Positions 51,542 through 62,220 of a DNA stretch of 64,000 nt are shown here, one piece after another. The DNA comes from JAVVEG01 sp041751425 (GTDB lineage: Bacteria; Pseudomonadota; Gammaproteobacteria; Pseudomonadales; Pseudohongiellaceae). Within the stretch, counting starts at the first letter, position 1. Every line of letters begins with the position of its first letter. Under the pieces are notes generated by a model. It saw only the letters and a list, made by a program, of their open reading frames with translations. It did not search any database and was not told where the DNA came from. The translations under genes were made by a program, and so were the position numbers. The DNA lies in contig JBGSXL010000013.1 of assembly GCA_041751425.1 (NCBI GenBank), positions 1 to 64,000 on the forward strand, written 5' to 3'.

Positions 51542-52312
51542 TCAACGCGCAGCCATGCGAATACCGGCGTCCAGACGAATCACTTCGCCATTCAGGTAAC
51601 CGTTGCGCACTATATGCGCAGCTGTTTCAGCAAATTCCGCGGGTAAGCCCAGACGTTTTGGAAATTGCGGCATGGCCGCCAGTGAGTCCTTCACTTCCTG
51701 CGGCAACGAGTTCAACAAAGGAGTTTCAAACAGTCCGGGAGCAATGGTCATAACGCGAATGTTTTGTCCAGCCAGGTCGCGCGTAAGCGGTAACGTCATC
51801 GCTGCGATGCCGCCCTTGGATGCGCTGTAGGCTGTTTGCCCAACCTGACCTTCATATGCTGCAACCGAAGCCACATTGATAATCACGCCACGTTCGCCTT
51901 GCGATTTCTCAGCATCGTTATGCTGCATAACTGCTGCGCACAAGCGCAATACATTGAATGTACCTATCAAGTTGACACGAACAACGCGCGAAAATTTTTC
52001 CAAAGGCATGGGGCCGTCTTTGGAAACCGTTTTGTTAGCGCCACCGATGCCGGCACTGTTGATATTGATATGGATGGTGCCGAACTTCTGACAGGTCGCG
52101 TCCACAGCTGCCTGCACCTGCGCTTCATCAGTAACATCACCCGCAGCCCACGCTGCCGCACTGCCGATTTTTTCCGCCGCCGCCCGCACACGCTCAGCAT
52201 CCAGATCAAACAGCATGACGTTGGCACCTGCTGCCACGAAATTCGCTGCGGTCGCCAGTCCAAGGCCTGAAGCGCCCCCGGTGATGAATGCGGTTTTCCC
52301 AGCCAGTTCCAT
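51542..52312 (-). CDS. Short-chain dehydrogenase, 3-hydroxyacyl-CoA dehydrogenase type II-like
   Basis: 256 residues. TGGASGLGLATA (NAD-binding), NSAGIGG, catalytic Ser in INVASVAAYEGQVG, YSASKGG (Y, K). The lower-case family pattern (ELAGKTAFITGGASGLG..., GIRMAAR) matches HSD17B10/FabG-like 3-hydroxyacyl-CoA dehydrogenases, fitting its neighbour acyl-CoA dehydrogenase. Divergent from the racemase gene. Confidence 0.9.
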   Translation of the reverse strand: MELAGKTAFITGGASGLGLATAANFVAAGANVMLFDLDAERVRAAAEKIGSAAAWAAGDVTDEAQVQAAVDATCQKFGTIHININSAGIGGANKTVSKDGPMPLEKFSRVVRVNLIGTFNVLRLCAAVMQHNDAEKSQGERGVIINVASVAAYEGQVGQTAYSASKGGIAAMTLPLTRDLAGQNIRVMTIAPGLFETPLLNSLPQEVKDSLAAMPQFPKRLGLPAEFAETAAHIVRNGYLNGEVIRLDAGIRMAAR

Positions 52313-52545
52313 ATCCTTCCTCTCTTTCTTTCTCTCTTATGGTGATGTTGGTGGAGCGCTTGATTTACGAATGCGCTCATTATTTTTGAATACCAGAGAA
52401 TGGAAGATAAGACGGCTAAAATCAAGACACTGTTTGCAATACCGCCTGCTGAAGCCATTTGGGTCGCCAATGAGGTATAGTTGCGCTCAAGAAGAACTGG
52501 TTTCATCAGACATAGAAAAAAACCGATGCACAGGAAAACGCGGAC

Positions 52546-53682
52546 ATGGGCCCATTGCAAGGCATAAAAATAGTCGAATTTGCTGGTCTGGGGCCGGCGC
52601 CATTCTGCGCGATGATGCTGTCGGATCTTGGGGCTGAGATTATCCGCATAGATCGTAAAGCCCGACAGGTTGAGTCTATTACTAATCGTAAAGGCAACCC
52701 GGTGGAAAGAGGGCGCCGCTCGTTGGCCGTTGATCTGAAATCTCCGGCAGGCATCACTCTGGTATTGCGTCTGCTGGAGCAGGCAGATGCTTTGTTGGAA
52801 GGTTTTCGTCCCGGTGTTATGGAACGTCTTGGACTGGGCCCGGACGTATGTCTACAACGTAACCCACGATTAGTCTATGGGCGCATGACAGGTTGGGGGC
52901 AGACGGGGCCACTGGCGCACGCTGCCGGTCATGATATCAACTACATTGCTTTGACGGGTGCATTGCATGCCATGGGTCGCGCGGGTGAACCACCAGCGCC
53001 GCCACTGAATCTGGTGGGTGATTATGGTGGCGGTGGCATGCTGCTCGCCATGGGTGTGCTGGCCGCGCTGCTGGAAACCCGTAGCTCAGGCAAAGGCCAG
53101 GTGGTGGATGCAGCCATGACTGATGGCACAGCTAGTCTGATGACCATGTTCTACGGCATGAAGGCAGCCAATTTCTGGTCGGATAAACGCGGCAGCAATC
53201 TGTTGGATGGGGGTGCTCACTTTTACGATACGTATGCCTGCAGCGACGGACGGTTTATTGCTATCGGTGCTATCGAGCCGCAGTTCTATGCACTGCTGTT
53301 GGAGAAATGCGGCATTGTAGATTCTGCTTTTGAGAAGCAGATGAACCCAGCAGGTTGGCCGGAACTGAAAGACAAACTCTCAGCTTTATTCAAGACACGC
53401 TCACGCGCGCAGTGGTGTGAGTTACTGGAAGGCACCGACGCCTGTTTTGCGCCTGTGCTGGATATGGAGGAGGCGCCACAACACCCGCATAACCGGGCGC
53501 GCCAGACATTCATCACCCGTGATGGTGTGGTGCAACCGGCGCCTGCACCAAGATTCAGCCGCACTGTGGCAGAGATTCAACACTCGCCAGCGCAACCTGG
53601 AGAACACAGTCTTCAAATTCTGCGCGACTGGGGTTTCAGCGCTGACGAGTGCAAGAGTCTACAGGCAGACAACGTTATTTAA
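52546..53682 (+). CDS. CaiB/BaiF CoA-transferase family; alpha-methylacyl-CoA racemase-like
   Basis: 378 residues. GIKIVEFAGLGPAPFCAMMLSD and GRGRRSL-type text with AVDLKSPAG are the family N-terminus; GPLAHAAGHDINYIALTGAL and LNLVGDYGGGGMLLAMGVLA contain the His and Asp used in AMACR catalysis, and VVDAAMTDG follows. The racemase equilibrates R/S 2-methylacyl-CoA for beta-oxidation of branched or steroid side chains. Forms a divergon with the SDR and acyl-CoA dehydrogenase genes. Confidence 0.92.
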   Translation: MGPLQGIKIVEFAGLGPAPFCAMMLSDLGAEIIRIDRKARQVESITNRKGNPVERGRRSLAVDLKSPAGITLVLRLLEQADALLEGFRPGVMERLGLGPDVCLQRNPRLVYGRMTGWGQTGPLAHAAGHDINYIALTGALHAMGRAGEPPAPPLNLVGDYGGGGMLLAMGVLAALLETRSSGKGQVVDAAMTDGTASLMTMFYGMKAANFWSDKRGSNLLDGGAHFYDTYACSDGRFIAIGAIEPQFYALLLEKCGIVDSAFEKQMNPAGWPELKDKLSALFKTRSRAQWCELLEGTDACFAPVLDMEEAPQHPHNRARQTFITRDGVVQPAPAPRFSRTVAEIQHSPAQPGEHSLQILRDWGFSADECKSLQADNVI

Positions 53683-53691
53683 AGGCAGCTT

Positions 53692-56600
53692 TTATTGCTC
53701 GACGGTATATGTGAGATCTATCGTCTGCCCTTGCCCGGAAGTAGCTTCCAGTTTGACTCGATCCGTGATCGAGTAATCGATAGCCAGTATTGATTGTGTT
53801 TCAAACAAGCCAACAGCATAGCGTATAAATATTTTTGGTGTCAGATATTTACCGAGCATCAAGCTGCTATCGCTGGTATCGCCGCTACTGGCGATTGACA
53901 AGGTGTCCAACCCCAACTGATTGCGGACCTGATCCGTAAGTGACTGCCCCTGATTGATACCCAGCGTAGTAATCGCGCCAACCAGCGCATTACCATCCTG
54001 ATTACCGATCTCGGAGAACGGTCGGCCGGTGAGCAATACAGCTATGATCTCGCCGTCCGGTAGTGTTGGTGTAGAGAACAATTGACTGCGGATATTGCGC
54101 AACGTGCCGTTCATCTGTACGCCCACTTTCAGGTTCTCCACTTCACGTACTGCACGAATATCCAGCCCCGGATTATCAAAAGTACCGAAGAACAACAGCT
54201 TGCCGTGTTCGATAGTGAGAGTCTGTCCGTATGTTTCATAGTTGCCGGAGACGATGGTCAGTTCGCCATAAGTTAAAGGCGAGCCGGTGGCGCGTTGGTT
54301 GATATCCAGAGCGCCTTCTAACTGTGCCGTCAAACCGAAACCTGCAAAGCGCACATCCTCACCAAGCACCAGGCGAATCTCCCCGGTGATTGGAGTGTCA
54401 CCCAATATGCCTCGGTCGGCTTGCGCGGCATTGCGTACTGCAGGAACATTTTCTGCCTGCTGCACAATAACGGTGTCCCCTGAAACATCCACGGCGGATT
54501 CCGGCAAACTGAAAATTTCCACGTTCAATTGCGGTAGTAACAGGGTGCCATTCACGTCGATGCCTTCACTGCTGGCTACCAGGCGCAGATCCGGACTCGC
54601 AGTAAGAACCATCTCGGGAATATCCGCCAACTGAAAATCGTTGCCAGTCACGGTGACGGTAATCTGACGCGATTCCTGCAAGGGGTTGTCGATCTGACTT
54701 TCAAAGTTTAATGTTCCTTCACCTGAATCGATGCGCCCGGAAACCTGCACGGAATTACCATCACTGCTGCTCAGGCTGGTTTGTAAATTGCGCAACTCGA
54801 TGCCCAGTGCGGGGATGTCTGTCGCGGCGTTCTCCATCAGCAGATCGCCGCTGAACTCCGGCGCGTCCAGTGTGCCGCCAATCAGGATGCGGCTGCTCAG
54901 TCCCCCCTGGGTATTCTGTAACTGTGGCACAAAGGCCTCGATGAAGTTCAGATCGTCAAAAACCAGATCCAATTGTGCATCGAGGTTCTCTTGTGCATCT
55001 ATCTGCACCAGACTGCTTATTGAGCCGCGCATATCAATACCGGTGTCCTCTACGCTCTGTTGAAAAAATTCAAGTACTCCTCGCAGTTCCCAATTGTTTT
55101 CTGTTCGTTCCGCCTGCACGTTAGCGGTAGGCCAGGTGAACTGCGTGATAGAACCTTGCATCGCTGGTTGTCCATCTGCATCGGCCACAGAAAATTCTGC
55201 GTCCTCTGTCATCGTAGCAGCGTTCACGAACAACGCACCTTCACCCATATTCAAATCAGCGCGAATATTAAGTTCAGCCGGATCAGCACTCAATATTCCA
55301 TTTATCGAAATGGCTGCGTTAACTGCACCACTGATCGCCATATTGGCAGGCAGCTGCGTTGGGATATCCAGCTCCGGGAAATAAACAGGAACAAGCTCCG
55401 GCAACTGTGGATTTTCTTCCAGCAAAGCAGCATACACAGCAGAAACAGCGTCCTCTGCATTGAATATAGCCAGTGGGAAATTTGTCAGATCCAGTTGTGC
55501 ATTCAATGATGCAGGCGTCCAGTCTGCGTTGTAGCATAGTTCGCCCAAGCGGTTTTGGTTTTGCTGCCAGCATTGCGTTGGCATAGTCACCTGGTCGGCC
55601 GCAAGAGTCAATTCAACCGCATCGGATAACCGCCAGTTACCATAGGCGGACTCGATAAGCCCGCTCAACAGGCTGCCACTCCAGATGCCGGCATCCATGC
55701 CACCTGCAGCCTGAATCTGCGCGCTGACCAGATTGCTGATAACGGAGAGACTGAATGCATGATCCTCCGGTTGGCCACTCAATTCTGCAACAATGCTCTC
55801 AACCAGAATGGCGTTGTCATCTTCTCCGGACTGCAATCCCTGCATCTGGAAATTGGCAGAGGTTGTCAGATTGTTGTAATCCGCTTGCAGTTGCACACTG
55901 TTGACGCTGAGATCATTGAAGACCACATTGCTGGCCTGACCATCAAGCGTGATACGTGGCTCCTCTATTGTTCCTGTGACGCTACCGCTGGCCAGAATAC
56001 TTCCGGAGGCTCCGTTATAAAGTGTGTTCAAAGCGGGGGTGTCGATATCGAACTGCAGATCGATACTTTCTGCATATGTCCCCGCAATTTGTATGCTGTT
56101 GTCACCGGTTTGCACAAAGAAGTCGTTAATGGTGAACTCTGTGCCGTTGATGTCCAGCGAGCCATTAGCGGTTATAGGATACTGGTTGAGCAAACCGTCG
56201 AACGTATCGATACTGAAACTGCCTTGCAGGACCTCATTCTCAGTGCGCAGGCGCACGTTTCCGGAACTGGCCAGTGGCCCAAGCTCAAGGCCTTCAGGTA
56301 ATGTAGTGAAGAAACTGCCAGGATTGTTTTCATTCAGAATATAGTCAAAGTCTACTGCGAGACCGTTTTCCCAGCCAATGCGACCATTGCTGGTTATGCC
56401 GCCAGTACCGGAATCGATACGCAGGCTGTTGATGAACAGAAACTCATCACGCCACTGGGTATCCAGACTGATTTCCATAGGTGCCAACGCCGCAGAACTG
56501 ATGTTCGTATTGCCGCTGATTTTCATTGCGTTCGTCCACCCACTGGTGCGCAGAACCAGTGTCGAAAACTGATAGTCCCGCAGTTGTGAGAAAGGCAGAA

Positions 56601-57483
56601 GTGATTGTTGCAGGGTGTGCGTGAGATCCAGATTCGGTGCGCTGGTTGGATCACCTGCCGGAGTTGACTGAGCAAGATCGACTACACCGATACTATGCAA
56701 CTCAAAGGGCGCGGTTAGCTGGTGACTCAGATTCAGAGATTTGGTGTCTCCCTGGATGTTCAGTGCTCCGGCAGCTGTATCAATGTCCTCAAATAGCGTT
56801 CCGCTGAACTCCCATTGCAGATCTCCCTCGAGAGGAAAAGTTTCGATCAGTTCAACCCGCAGTTCTGCAGTGAGCGTTAGAGTGCCATCTGCCACTGCAA
56901 CTCCATCAAGTACAAGCTCTGACAATGTCAGTGAGCGGTCATTGAGTTCGGCGGTAAATGCCAGCGAATCTGCGGCATAGAAACTGTCATCGAAGTTTAT
57001 CTGCATTGACTGCAAGGAGGCGTCGGTTAAACGCACGTTGACTGGCAATGGCAATATTCCTGCGAAGGGATCTTCGTTGCTACTCTCAGTTGCGGGCCCG
57101 GAATGCCAGACTACATTAAGCTCATCGATAAAGAGGGATTCCAGTGTGAATTGCCTAACGGTTAGCAACATTGGATTCCAACGGCTACGCAATTCAGTAA
57201 TCTCTACGAAGTTCTCCGTACCATTCTGCAAACTGCTGTAGCGAATGCCGCGCAAATGCAGCCCCCACAGCAGAGCTCCCTCAGTTTCCTCGATAGACAA
57301 TTGAACGGTTTCATTGCTTAGCCGGTCGCTGATCTGATTGACCACCCATCGACTGCCACTGGTAGTGCTTAATGCAATGCTGATCGTCGCCGCAATGAAT
57401 ACGAGCAATACCAGCACAGTAATCAAAATAAGCAAACCGGCTCTGCGTAGATTGAATTTTTTTTTGACGACTGCTGTACTCAC
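53692..57483 (-). CDS. tamB: Translocation and assembly module TamB
   Basis: 1263 residues from GTG 57483; its GTGA overlaps the tamA stop, and the signal-anchor helix (RRAGLLILITVLVLLVFIAATI) follows within 10-40 residues. The long repetitive beta-rich body (recurring INFDDSFYAAD, LNIRADLNMG-type strands) forms the hydrophobic groove, and the C-terminal DUF490 domain is visible (VNGTLLLPQLNVEI, GEIRLVLGEDVRFAGFGLT, VSGNYETYGQTLTIEHGKLLFFG, ending in DRVKLEATSGQGQTIDLTYT). It spans the periplasm and works with TamA in outer-membrane assembly or phospholipid transport. A longer open frame to 57576 overlaps tamA. Confidence 0.95.
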   Translation of the reverse strand: MSTAVVKKKFNLRRAGLLILITVLVLLVFIAATISIALSTTSGSRWVVNQISDRLSNETVQLSIEETEGALLWGLHLRGIRYSSLQNGTENFVEITELRSRWNPMLLTVRQFTLESLFIDELNVVWHSGPATESSNEDPFAGILPLPVNVRLTDASLQSMQINFDDSFYAADSLAFTAELNDRSLTLSELVLDGVAVADGTLTLTAELRVELIETFPLEGDLQWEFSGTLFEDIDTAAGALNIQGDTKSLNLSHQLTAPFELHSIGVVDLAQSTPAGDPTSAPNLDLTHTLQQSLLPFSQLRDYQFSTLVLRTSGWTNAMKISGNTNISSAALAPMEISLDTQWRDEFLFINSLRIDSGTGGITSNGRIGWENGLAVDFDYILNENNPGSFFTTLPEGLELGPLASSGNVRLRTENEVLQGSFSIDTFDGLLNQYPITANGSLDINGTEFTINDFFVQTGDNSIQIAGTYAESIDLQFDIDTPALNTLYNGASGSILASGSVTGTIEEPRITLDGQASNVVFNDLSVNSVQLQADYNNLTTSANFQMQGLQSGEDDNAILVESIVAELSGQPEDHAFSLSVISNLVSAQIQAAGGMDAGIWSGSLLSGLIESAYGNWRLSDAVELTLAADQVTMPTQCWQQNQNRLGELCYNADWTPASLNAQLDLTNFPLAIFNAEDAVSAVYAALLEENPQLPELVPVYFPELDIPTQLPANMAISGAVNAAISINGILSADPAELNIRADLNMGEGALFVNAATMTEDAEFSVADADGQPAMQGSITQFTWPTANVQAERTENNWELRGVLEFFQQSVEDTGIDMRGSISSLVQIDAQENLDAQLDLVFDDLNFIEAFVPQLQNTQGGLSSRILIGGTLDAPEFSGDLLMENAATDIPALGIELRNLQTSLSSSDGNSVQVSGRIDSGEGTLNFESQIDNPLQESRQITVTVTGNDFQLADIPEMVLTASPDLRLVASSEGIDVNGTLLLPQLNVEIFSLPESAVDVSGDTVIVQQAENVPAVRNAAQADRGILGDTPITGEIRLVLGEDVRFAGFGLTAQLEGALDINQRATGSPLTYGELTIVSGNYETYGQTLTIEHGKLLFFGTFDNPGLDIRAVREVENLKVGVQMNGTLRNIRSQLFSTPTLPDGEIIAVLLTGRPFSEIGNQDGNALVGAITTLGINQGQSLTDQVRNQLGLDTLSIASSGDTSDSSLMLGKYLTPKIFIRYAVGLFETQSILAIDYSITDRVKLEATSGQGQTIDLTYTVEQ

Positions 57484-59252
57484 AGATCCGGCCCCATGGT
57501 GACGTGCAGCCGGAATGAGCCATCCTCCAACCCGCGTGCAACGTCCACGCGAATAGGTCCGATAGGGGACAGCCAACGAGCGCCTAAACCCACACTCGTT
57601 TGCAAATTCATTTCACCAAAGTCGGCAAATGAATTACCCACATCGTAGAAAACGGCTCCTCGCCATCCGGGCCTGACTTCGAAATCCACCTCTGCACTGG
57701 CTGCCAGTAAATGTTTGCCGCCAATTACTTCACCAAGCTCGTTTAAAGCGCCAATTGCACCATACTGATAACCCCGCACACTGGTGTCACCGCCGGTGAA
57801 GAATCGCAGACTCGCCGGTAGTTCCTCAATTTCATCCACCACCGTTGTTGCAGTCTCCACGCGCATTAAAGTGCGGATGGGGCCAAAACTTTCTACCCAT
57901 TTGGCGCTGCCATACAGCTGCACAAAAGATATATTGGAAAGCATTTTCTCGGAGGCACCACTAACCTGTGTGAACAGACGCCAACCTCTGGTGGGAAAAA
58001 TCGGGTCATCGGATTTTGTTCTCGCCCAGTTTATACCTACGACGGTCGAATCGGTTTCCTCATCCAAATCATTTATCTCGAAATCTTCTCGCTGAAAATT
58101 AACGAAGATATTTTGTATCCAGCTGTCCCACACACGGGACCTGTATGTGGTCCCAAGCCGAAAAGTACTACTGATGTATGAGTCGGTTTCCTGCCCGAGG
58201 TAGCCTCCCGTGAAACGTAGACTATCGTAAGCCGGATTGCGCATCGGAATGATATAACTGATATTGGGCTCTTGCTGCATCGGTGATAACACCACATCGG
58301 CATTCAACCGATGGCCGCGTCTGTTGATATAACGATCCTCATATGCAAAGCGCACTCTGGGTCCATTGTCCGTAGTCACGCCAACACCTGCGGTATAGGA
58401 ATGGCGGGGTCGCATGCTTAACTCAACATTGACAGGAATTGCCTGATCCTGAGCCTGACTCAGCAGTGGGGTTACTGTGACCTGATTGAAGTACTGACTT
58501 TCGTTCAAATTCTGGCGCATTTCAACCAGAGTTTCGGTTGAGTAAGGGGTGTCTTCGTCGATAGCTATAAAGCGCGCTATGAAATCATCAGAGAGTTCGG
58601 CAACAGGGGTAATTTGAATCTCTCCAAAGCGGAAGCGTTCACCAGTCTCAAATGCCAGAGTCACATCAGCTACATTTCTGCTTAAATCGATAGCGAGTTC
58701 TGCAGCAATGAATCTCGCCGCGAAGAAACCATTCTCGATAGCTCCAGAGCTCAATTGTGATTTCAATTGTTCGTACAAACTGTGATTAAGGCGAGCGCCA
58801 CTCACCACAGGCGACTCGGCAAGAATATCGCGAAACAGAGAGTTATTTTCCGGTGGTGTATCGATATCAATATTGAGATCGCCGAAGCGTACCGGATCGC
58901 CAGGCTGCACTGCTATTGATGCAGTCCAGCAGGGTTCTCCCGCAGCGAACTCGATACGTTGCGTTAACCTGTAGTACCCTATGGCCTGGGCAGCGCGTTC
59001 GATATCGCGACGCAGTTGGGGAAGCAATCGATTCAGTCTACGAATCTGACTGTCGCAACGTTCGTCGAGGATATCGATATGCGCGCGGATATTTTCTTCC
59101 AGCGCAGGACTGGCGCCTGAGATGCGGATATCAGGTGTTTGCCCCAACACATTGACCGGAGCCAGCGCTACAATAGCCGGCAATAAAAACCAACGATGGC
59201 GCTGTATGACGGGGATGAGACGAAATTTCAAGTTATTTTCCAGCTTCAGCAT
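57480..59252 (-). CDS. tamA: Outer-membrane assembly protein TamA (BamA/Omp85 family)
   Basis: 590 residues: signal peptide (cleavage near LGQ-TP at about 38), three POTRA domains (RIGAS-like periplasmic part, about 40-280, with GDPVRFGDLNIDIDTP) and a 16-strand beta-barrel containing the Omp85 signature (GGDTSVRGYQYGA, the RGY/F motif in lid loop 6) and a C-terminal strand ending LHVTMGPDL. Pairs with tamB immediately downstream. Ribosome site weak. Confidence 0.95.
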   Translation of the reverse strand: MLKLENNLKFRLIPVIQRHRWFLLPAIVALAPVNVLGQTPDIRISGASPALEENIRAHIDILDERCDSQIRRLNRLLPQLRRDIERAAQAIGYYRLTQRIEFAAGEPCWTASIAVQPGDPVRFGDLNIDIDTPPENNSLFRDILAESPVVSGARLNHSLYEQLKSQLSSGAIENGFFAARFIAAELAIDLSRNVADVTLAFETGERFRFGEIQITPVAELSDDFIARFIAIDEDTPYSTETLVEMRQNLNESQYFNQVTVTPLLSQAQDQAIPVNVELSMRPRHSYTAGVGVTTDNGPRVRFAYEDRYINRRGHRLNADVVLSPMQQEPNISYIIPMRNPAYDSLRFTGGYLGQETDSYISSTFRLGTTYRSRVWDSWIQNIFVNFQREDFEINDLDEETDSTVVGINWARTKSDDPIFPTRGWRLFTQVSGASEKMLSNISFVQLYGSAKWVESFGPIRTLMRVETATTVVDEIEELPASLRFFTGGDTSVRGYQYGAIGALNELGEVIGGKHLLAASAEVDFEVRPGWRGAVFYDVGNSFADFGEMNLQTSVGLGARWLSPIGPIRVDVARGLEDGSFRLHVTMGPDL

Positions 59253-59535
59253 AAATCAAAGGACAGGTGGCTTTGCCAATTTAGTTCAAGTGCTTAGACC
59301 ATTTGTTCAGATTAAGAGTTTAGCCTACGAGGCAATCTGGTTCTGTGCTACAGACCGCATGAGTCCGGTTGTACGAGGTCAGCCTGCATGCTCTGTTGGC
59401 AGAGCGTAAAGATAGCACATCAGCAGTTTTCACGCTGCATTTGCGCCACAAGAGTTGCTGTGCCATTGCCCGCTTCACTGCGCTATACTCGTTTTATCGC
59501 AGAAAACAGCCATACATCGAACAGGAGCAAGCACC

Positions 59536-62181
59536 ATGTCAACTGTCAATAAGACGCCGGACGCTCTGCGCGTACTTCGGGTAAATAACACGGATTACAA
59601 ATATTTCAGTATTCCCGCCCTGTTGGAAGATGGCTTTCCTGAATTACGGCGTCTACCTGTGAGCCTGAAAATACTGTTGGAAAATCTCTTGCGGCATCCC
59701 CGTGGCGGCGGTGCGCTGGAAGATATAAAACAATTGGTACGCTGGGTTGAAGAGCGCCATTCGAGTCACGAAGTCTCTTTCATGCCCGCCAGGGTGTTGA
59801 TGCAGGATTTTACTGGCGTGCCCGCCGTTGTCGATCTGGCTGCCATGCGCGACGCCGTTGCCAAGCGTGGCGAGAATCCGGCGTTGGTCAATCCGTTAAA
59901 CCCCGTTGATCTGGTCATCGACCATTCGGTGATGGTTGATAAGTTCGCCAATCCCTCAGCCTACGAGTATAACGTCAAGATAGAGATGCAGCGCAACCGG
60001 GAGCGTTATGAGTTTCTGCGGTGGGGGCAGCTCGCATTTGAAAATTTCCGCGTAGTTCCCCCGGGTACCGGTATCTGTCATCAGGTGAATCTGGAGTATC
60101 TGGCCCGTAGTGTATGGAGCGCTGAGGTGAAGGGTGAACTATACGCCTATCCGGATACTCTGGTGGGCACAGACAGCCACACTACAATGATCAACGCATT
60201 GGCGGTGTTGGGCTGGGGGGTGGGTGGTATTGAAGCTGAAGCTGCCATGTTGGGGCAGCCGCTTTCAATGCTGATCCCGGACGTGGTGGGCGTAGAACTG
60301 AGCGGTAAACTTCGCGAAGGGGTCACGGCTACCGACCTGGTGCTTACAGTCGCAGAAGCGCTACGTAAACATGGGGTGGTGAGCAAGTTCGTAGAGTTCC
60401 ATGGCGATGGACTGGATTTTCTGTCACTGGCTGACCGGGCAACCATTTCCAATATGTCTCCTGAGTATGGTGCCACTTGCAGTTTTTTCGCTGTTGACGA
60501 TGAAACATTGAAGTATCTTTCGCTTACTGGACGCGATCCGCAGGTTATTGCACTGGTGGAAGCCTATTCCAAAGCTCAGGGGATGTGGCGTGGAGCCGAG
60601 GAAGCAGTATTCAGCAGTGAAGTGGTGATTGAATTGGACAGGGTCGAACCGTGTCTTGCAGGTCCCAAACGACCACAGGACAGGGTGCCATTGGCGCGTC
60701 TCGCAGCCGTCATGAACGAGCAATTGGATGGCCGCCAGAAACAATCCGTGCCGGTTGCCGACGCGCGATACGATCTTAATGACGGCGATATAGTCATTGC
60801 GGCAATTACTTCTTGTACGAATACGTCAAATCCCGCTGTGATGATGGCGGCCGGACTGTTGGCGAAGAAAGCTGTGGAAGCAGGTTTGCAAAGTAAGCCC
60901 TGGGTAAAAACGTCTTTGGCACCAGGATCGAAAGTAGTCAGTCGTTATCTGGAAAAGGCGGGGTTGCAACAATATCTGGATACGTTGGGTTTCAATCTGG
61001 TTGGCTACGGTTGCACAACGTGCATAGGTAATTCTGGCCCATTATCAGTGGCCATTGATGCAGCTATCGCCAAAGCAGATTTGAATGTCAGTGCAGTTTT
61101 ATCAGGCAATCGTAATTTCGAAGGACGCATTCATCCGTCCGTGCGCTCCAATTGGCTGGGTTCGCCTCCATTAGTGGTTGCTTTTGCATTGGCAGGAACG
61201 GTCGACACGGACATAACCCAACATGCCATTGGCACGGGTAACAATGGCAAAGAGATCTTTCTGCGAGACATCTGGCCGAGCACAGAGGAAATAAATGCCG
61301 CGATGGCGTTGGTCAGTCGCGACATGTTCACGTCGGAGTATGCCGATGTGTTCTCAGGCGATGAACAATGGAATGAATTGCTGGCCACCGAAGATGAAAC
61401 TTATCGCTGGAACGAGGCATCCACCTACATTCGTAATCCGCCATTTTTCTCCGCCGAGTTGGGATACAGCGTGGGCGATATCGAGGACGCACGTATTCTG
61501 GCTTTGCTGGGTGATTCGGTCACTACCGATCACATATCGCCTGCTGGTTCCATAGCGTTATGCAGCCCTGCAGGTCGTTATCTGATAGACCATGGCACTG
61601 CCCCGGCAGATTTTAACTCCTACGGATCAAGACGCGGCAATCACGAAGTTATGATGCGTGGCACCTTTGCCAACGTGCGCATAAAAAATGAGATGTTGCC
61701 TGGTGTCGAAGGGGGTTATACACGGCTTTTACCCGAGACCGAACAGGTCAGCATTTATGATGCGGCTATGGCATATCACACGCGACAGGAACCGCTGGTC
61801 GTTATTGCCGGCCGCGAATACGGTAGTGGGTCCAGTCGCGACTGGGCTGCGAAAGGAACACGTCTTTTGGGTGTGCGAGCGGTCATCGCGGAAAGTTTCG
61901 AACGCATACATCGCTCCAATCTTGCTGGCATGGGCGTTCTGCCATTGCAATTCGAAGATGGCGTATCGCGCAAAACGCTGCAACTTGATGGCACTGAACT
62001 GATAAGTATCCGAGGCCTGGAGAAAATCTCGACCGGAATGAGTCTGGTTCTGCAAATCACGACAAGTGACGGTGAGCAAAAATCCTGCCGTCTGCTTTGC
62101 CGACTGGACACGGATGAAGAGGTTGCCTATTTCAAGCACGGCGGCATCATGCCTTATGTGTTGGAAAAATTGATTGCGTGA
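59536..62181 (+). CDS. acnA: Aconitate hydratase A
   Basis: 881 residues from ATG 59536 (AGGAG 8 bases upstream; the open frame starts at 59455). Isomerises citrate to isocitrate in the TCA cycle. 4Fe-4S ligands: C in ITSCTNTSNP and the pair in GYGCTTCIGNSG. IRP1/AcnA-type blocks also seen: LVGTDSHTTMINALAVLGWGVGGIEAEAAMLGQP and GREYGSGSSRDWAAKG. Slightly shorter than E. coli AcnA but complete. Probably co-transcribed with fumC (39 bases). Confidence 0.97.
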   Translation: MSTVNKTPDALRVLRVNNTDYKYFSIPALLEDGFPELRRLPVSLKILLENLLRHPRGGGALEDIKQLVRWVEERHSSHEVSFMPARVLMQDFTGVPAVVDLAAMRDAVAKRGENPALVNPLNPVDLVIDHSVMVDKFANPSAYEYNVKIEMQRNRERYEFLRWGQLAFENFRVVPPGTGICHQVNLEYLARSVWSAEVKGELYAYPDTLVGTDSHTTMINALAVLGWGVGGIEAEAAMLGQPLSMLIPDVVGVELSGKLREGVTATDLVLTVAEALRKHGVVSKFVEFHGDGLDFLSLADRATISNMSPEYGATCSFFAVDDETLKYLSLTGRDPQVIALVEAYSKAQGMWRGAEEAVFSSEVVIELDRVEPCLAGPKRPQDRVPLARLAAVMNEQLDGRQKQSVPVADARYDLNDGDIVIAAITSCTNTSNPAVMMAAGLLAKKAVEAGLQSKPWVKTSLAPGSKVVSRYLEKAGLQQYLDTLGFNLVGYGCTTCIGNSGPLSVAIDAAIAKADLNVSAVLSGNRNFEGRIHPSVRSNWLGSPPLVVAFALAGTVDTDITQHAIGTGNNGKEIFLRDIWPSTEEINAAMALVSRDMFTSEYADVFSGDEQWNELLATEDETYRWNEASTYIRNPPFFSAELGYSVGDIEDARILALLGDSVTTDHISPAGSIALCSPAGRYLIDHGTAPADFNSYGSRRGNHEVMMRGTFANVRIKNEMLPGVEGGYTRLLPETEQVSIYDAAMAYHTRQEPLVVIAGREYGSGSSRDWAAKGTRLLGVRAVIAESFERIHRSNLAGMGVLPLQFEDGVSRKTLQLDGTELISIRGLEKISTGMSLVLQITTSDGEQKSCRLLCRLDTDEEVAYFKHGGIMPYVLEKLIA

Positions 62182-62220
62182 AGCCGTCTAAATGCGCGCT
62201 GCTGACACATGGAGCCTTTC

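Noticed and set aside
55759..56301. Plus-strand ORF (180 codons)
   Set aside because: Antisense to tamB, which is continuous and family-like here.
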